From Chryseosolibacter sp964563295 (GTDB taxonomy: Bacteria > Bacteroidota > Bacteroidia > Cytophagales > Cyclobacteriaceae), in assembly GCA_964563295.1 (NCBI GenBank), contig CAZLWX010000158.1, positions 1 through 6,726 of the forward strand: DNA of 6,726 nt. Direction: 5' to 3'. Positions 4,920 to 6,726 of this stretch are shown one piece after another. The first letter of the stretch is position 1; each line of letters opens with the position of its first letter. A program made the translations under genes and the position numbers. The notes under the pieces were generated by a model. It was not told the origin of the DNA. It ran no database searches and saw only the letters and a program-made list of their open reading frames with translations.

Positions 4920-5810
4920 TTGGAAAATGTACTAGCCATCTCTGACCTGACCAAGCATTTTGGCCGCATAAAGGCGGTCAACAACCTGAGTCTCGAGGTG
5001 AAGCGAGGTCAGGTGTTCGGCATGCTAGGCCCCAACGGAAGTGGAAAGACCACCACGCTGGGGATGTTGATGGGCGTTGTCAACCCGACAGCCGGTCATT
5101 TCACCTGGTTTGGTGAAGTTCCCACGCACACGCTGCGAAAGAAGATCGGTGCGGTGCTCGAACATCCGATCTTTTATCCCTACTTATCCGGCCAAAAGAA
5201 CCTTGAACTCAACGCGATGATCAAGGAATGCGATCCCTCCAACATCCCCCAAGTCCTTGAACTCGTAGAACTCACCGAACGCAAGGATCACAAATACAGA
5301 ACCTACTCGTTGGGTATGAAACAGCGCCTGGCGATCGCCTCTGCGTTGTTGAACGACCCAACGGTGTTAATACTCGATGAACCTACCAATGGGCTTGACC
5401 CAATGGGTATTGCGGAGATCAGGGAACTGATTAGAAAAATCGCCGATCAGGGAAAAACTATTATCCTGGCCAGTCACCTTCTTGACGAGGTTCAAAAAGT
5501 TTGCACCCACTTCGCCGTGCTGAAACGCGGGGTACTGATCCACACCGGACCTGTCAATGAAGTCGGCGGCGCCAACGAGGTGGTTGAGGTGAATGCCGAA
5601 GAAGCAAACCTGAGTGAGATACTGCTCACCTTCACGGGAACATCCTCCATCAACCGGGAAAACGGAACGCTTCACGTGATGTTGCGCGAAGGCTACCGGA
5701 GCGGCGACCTTAACCGGTTTTTGTTCGAAAAAGGGATTACCGCCACCCACCTGGTCACGCGAAGAAAAAGTCTCGAAAAGCAATTCCTGGAAATCCTCGC
5801 GGAATCGTGA
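4920..5810 (+). CDS. ABC transporter ATP-binding protein, BcrA/ABC-2 exporter type
   Basis: A 296-residue ATPase that would power the adjacent permease. The nucleotide-binding domain fills residues 1 to about 215: Walker A GPNGSGKTT (37-45), Q-loop region VLEHPIFYPYLSGQKNL (79-95) with Glu in place of Gln as is common in bacitracin-type exporters, signature YSLGMKQRLAIA (129-140), Walker B VLILDEP (149-155), D-loop GLDP (158-161) and switch His186. The C-terminal 80 residues form the accessory domain usual for this subgroup. The start is TTG 4920 (MENVLAISDL): an in-frame TAA at 4896-4898 has no ATG after it, and the nearby ATG at 4926-4928 is out of frame. It is followed 29 bp later by its permease. 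The substrate cannot be deduced; lipids, peptides and antibiotics are all known for the class. Confidence 0.93.
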   Translation: MENVLAISDLTKHFGRIKAVNNLSLEVKRGQVFGMLGPNGSGKTTTLGMLMGVVNPTAGHFTWFGEVPTHTLRKKIGAVLEHPIFYPYLSGQKNLELNAMIKECDPSNIPQVLELVELTERKDHKYRTYSLGMKQRLAIASALLNDPTVLILDEPTNGLDPMGIAEIRELIRKIADQGKTIILASHLLDEVQKVCTHFAVLKRGVLIHTGPVNEVGGANEVVEVNAEEANLSEILLTFTGTSSINRENGTLHVMLREGYRSGDLNRFLFEKGITATHLVTRRKSLEKQFLEILAES

Positions 5811-5839
5811 TTTCCATCTTTTAAAACGTCAAATGAGTA

Positions 5840-6643
5840 ATGCTCCATCTGCTTAAGATCGACCTCAAGAAATTGACGAGCTACAGAACCTTCTGGGTGA
5901 TCTGCGGGCTATACTTTATTACGCTGGCATTCGCGACAGCAAGCGGCATGGAATTCCTGAAGTGGATCGCACGGACATTCGAAGACTTCGGACAGCAAAT
6001 CAATGTCAATCGGATACCGCTTTACCATTTTCCCGATGTCTGGCTAAACCTGATCTGGTTCAGCGGATGGTTCAAGATTGTGCTGGCCATCATGGTCGTC
6101 ATATCCGTCACCAACGAATACGCGTATCGAACCATTCGCCAAAATATCATCGACGGACTTAGTCGCAAGGAGTTTCTCATATCCAAGATCCTGACCAATC
6201 TGTTGCTCAGTTTGATGAGCGTAGCAATGATCTTTATCATCGGGCTCGTCACGGGACTAATCTACAGCCCGTCGATTGCTTATGAGAACATTTTGGTCGA
6301 TCTTGAATTCTTCCCGGCTTACTTCCTTGAAATCTTTTTCTTTCTCTCTTACGCGTTGATGATAAGTATCCTGATTCAGCGGGCCGGACTGACAATCATT
6401 TTGCTGTTGCTTTCTCAGATGATCGAACTAATCATTACCGCGAACATCGACGAGGAGGTGCCGTGGCTTATCCCCTACTTCCCGATGCGTTCAATCTGGA
6501 ACCTGATCGAGTGGCCCTACCCGCGTTACGCGTTCCAGGAAATTAAGGACTATGTCGACATCGGCTCCGTCCTCATTGTCGCCGGCTGGACATTATTGTT
6601 CAACTACATCAGCTACCGCCGCCTCCAACGCTCCGACATCTGA
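5840..6643 (+). CDS. ABC-2 type transporter permease
   Basis: A 267-residue integral membrane protein with about six hydrophobic helices: roughly 17-35, 68-91, 115-140, 158-180, 183-200 and 241-258. After the second helix comes NEYAYRTIRQNIIDGLSRKE (92-111), the amphipathic cytoplasmic segment with RT-x5-GLSR that contacts the ATPase in ABC-2 permeases of the ABC2_membrane_4 kind. The basic tail SYRRLQRSDI is cytoplasmic. ATG 5840 (MLHLLKIDLKK) gives the usual short amphipathic start; another ATG at 5833 is in a different frame. Together with the preceding ATPase it would form a dimeric exporter in the inner membrane. No accessory membrane-fusion or outer-membrane gene is in the window, and no terminator hairpin was seen downstream. 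Confidence 0.88.
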   Translation: MLHLLKIDLKKLTSYRTFWVICGLYFITLAFATASGMEFLKWIARTFEDFGQQINVNRIPLYHFPDVWLNLIWFSGWFKIVLAIMVVISVTNEYAYRTIRQNIIDGLSRKEFLISKILTNLLLSLMSVAMIFIIGLVTGLIYSPSIAYENILVDLEFFPAYFLEIFFFLSYALMISILIQRAGLTIILLLLSQMIELIITANIDEEVPWLIPYFPMRSIWNLIEWPYPRYAFQEIKDYVDIGSVLIVAGWTLLFNYISYRRLQRSDI

Positions 6644-6673
6644 TCAACATAATCATTAAATCAGCGGCAATTA

Positions 6674-6726
6674 ATCATGGTAATCAAGTAATCATGGTCA
6701 TCATGGTCATCATGGTCATCATGGTC
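6674..6726. repeat. 9-bp tandem repeat ATCATGGTC at the right edge
   Basis: Four perfect copies of ATCATGGTC (6691-6699, 6700-6708, 6709-6717, 6718-6726) run to the end of the window. They are preceded by a near copy ATCATGGTA (6674-6682) and a degenerate ATCAAGTA (6683-6690). The array begins about 30 bp after the permease stop and certainly could extend further. A 9-bp period keeps reading frame, but no gene start or ribosome-binding site is visible, so it is treated as intergenic. Confidence 0.9.

Noticed and set aside
5367..5783. 138-residue minus-strand frame inside the ATPase gene
   Set aside because: It is the shadow of a clearly conserved coding region and has no recognisable features.
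4920..5810. Glu in the Q-loop and LGMKQ instead of LSGGQ in the ATPase as signs of a defective enzyme
   Set aside because: Both are usual in BcrA-type exporter ATPases, and Walker A, Walker B and the switch histidine are intact.

Overview
The window most likely comes from a Bacteroidota chromosome, probably a Cytophagales-type organism of about 50% GC. Four things point that way: promoter-like TAnnTTTG elements upstream of genes, weak or absent Shine-Dalgarno sequences with A-rich leaders, secreted DUF4252-type proteins (a mainly Bacteroidota family) behind an ECF sigma factor, and heptamer and palindrome repeats of the kind common between genes in this phylum. The phylum call is fairly secure; anything finer is inference.

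Layout. Positions 1-434 hold no gene. They contain a short heptamer array, three tandem copies of a roughly 98-105 bp unit, and four copies of the palindrome TCCCGATAGCTATCGGGA or one-base variants. Next are two minus-strand genes: a DUF2007/zinc-ribbon protein (1379-984) followed 33 bp later by a TIGR00725/LOG-like Rossmann protein (950-435). Divergent from them is a HAD-type 5'(3')-deoxyribonucleotidase (1492-2013) with a TTG start.

The central block (2157-4839) looks like one functional unit. It has an ECF sigma-70 factor, an overlapping single-pass membrane protein that is probably its anti-sigma factor, and three consecutive secreted DUF4252-type proteins. The first of these is separated from the other two by a perfect 12-bp-stem hairpin, probably a terminator or attenuator. 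The reading I favour is an envelope-sensing or envelope-maintenance system: the sigma factor is held by the membrane protein, and the exported DUF4252 paralogues are output or ligand. No function for DUF4252 can be read from the sequence.

The last block (4920-6643) is an ABC-2 type exporter: a BcrA-like ATPase with a TTG start, then a six-helix permease. After the permease the window runs into a 9-bp tandem repeat (ATCATGGTC) that continues to the right edge. Repeat tracts therefore bound both ends of an otherwise ordinary gene-dense segment.
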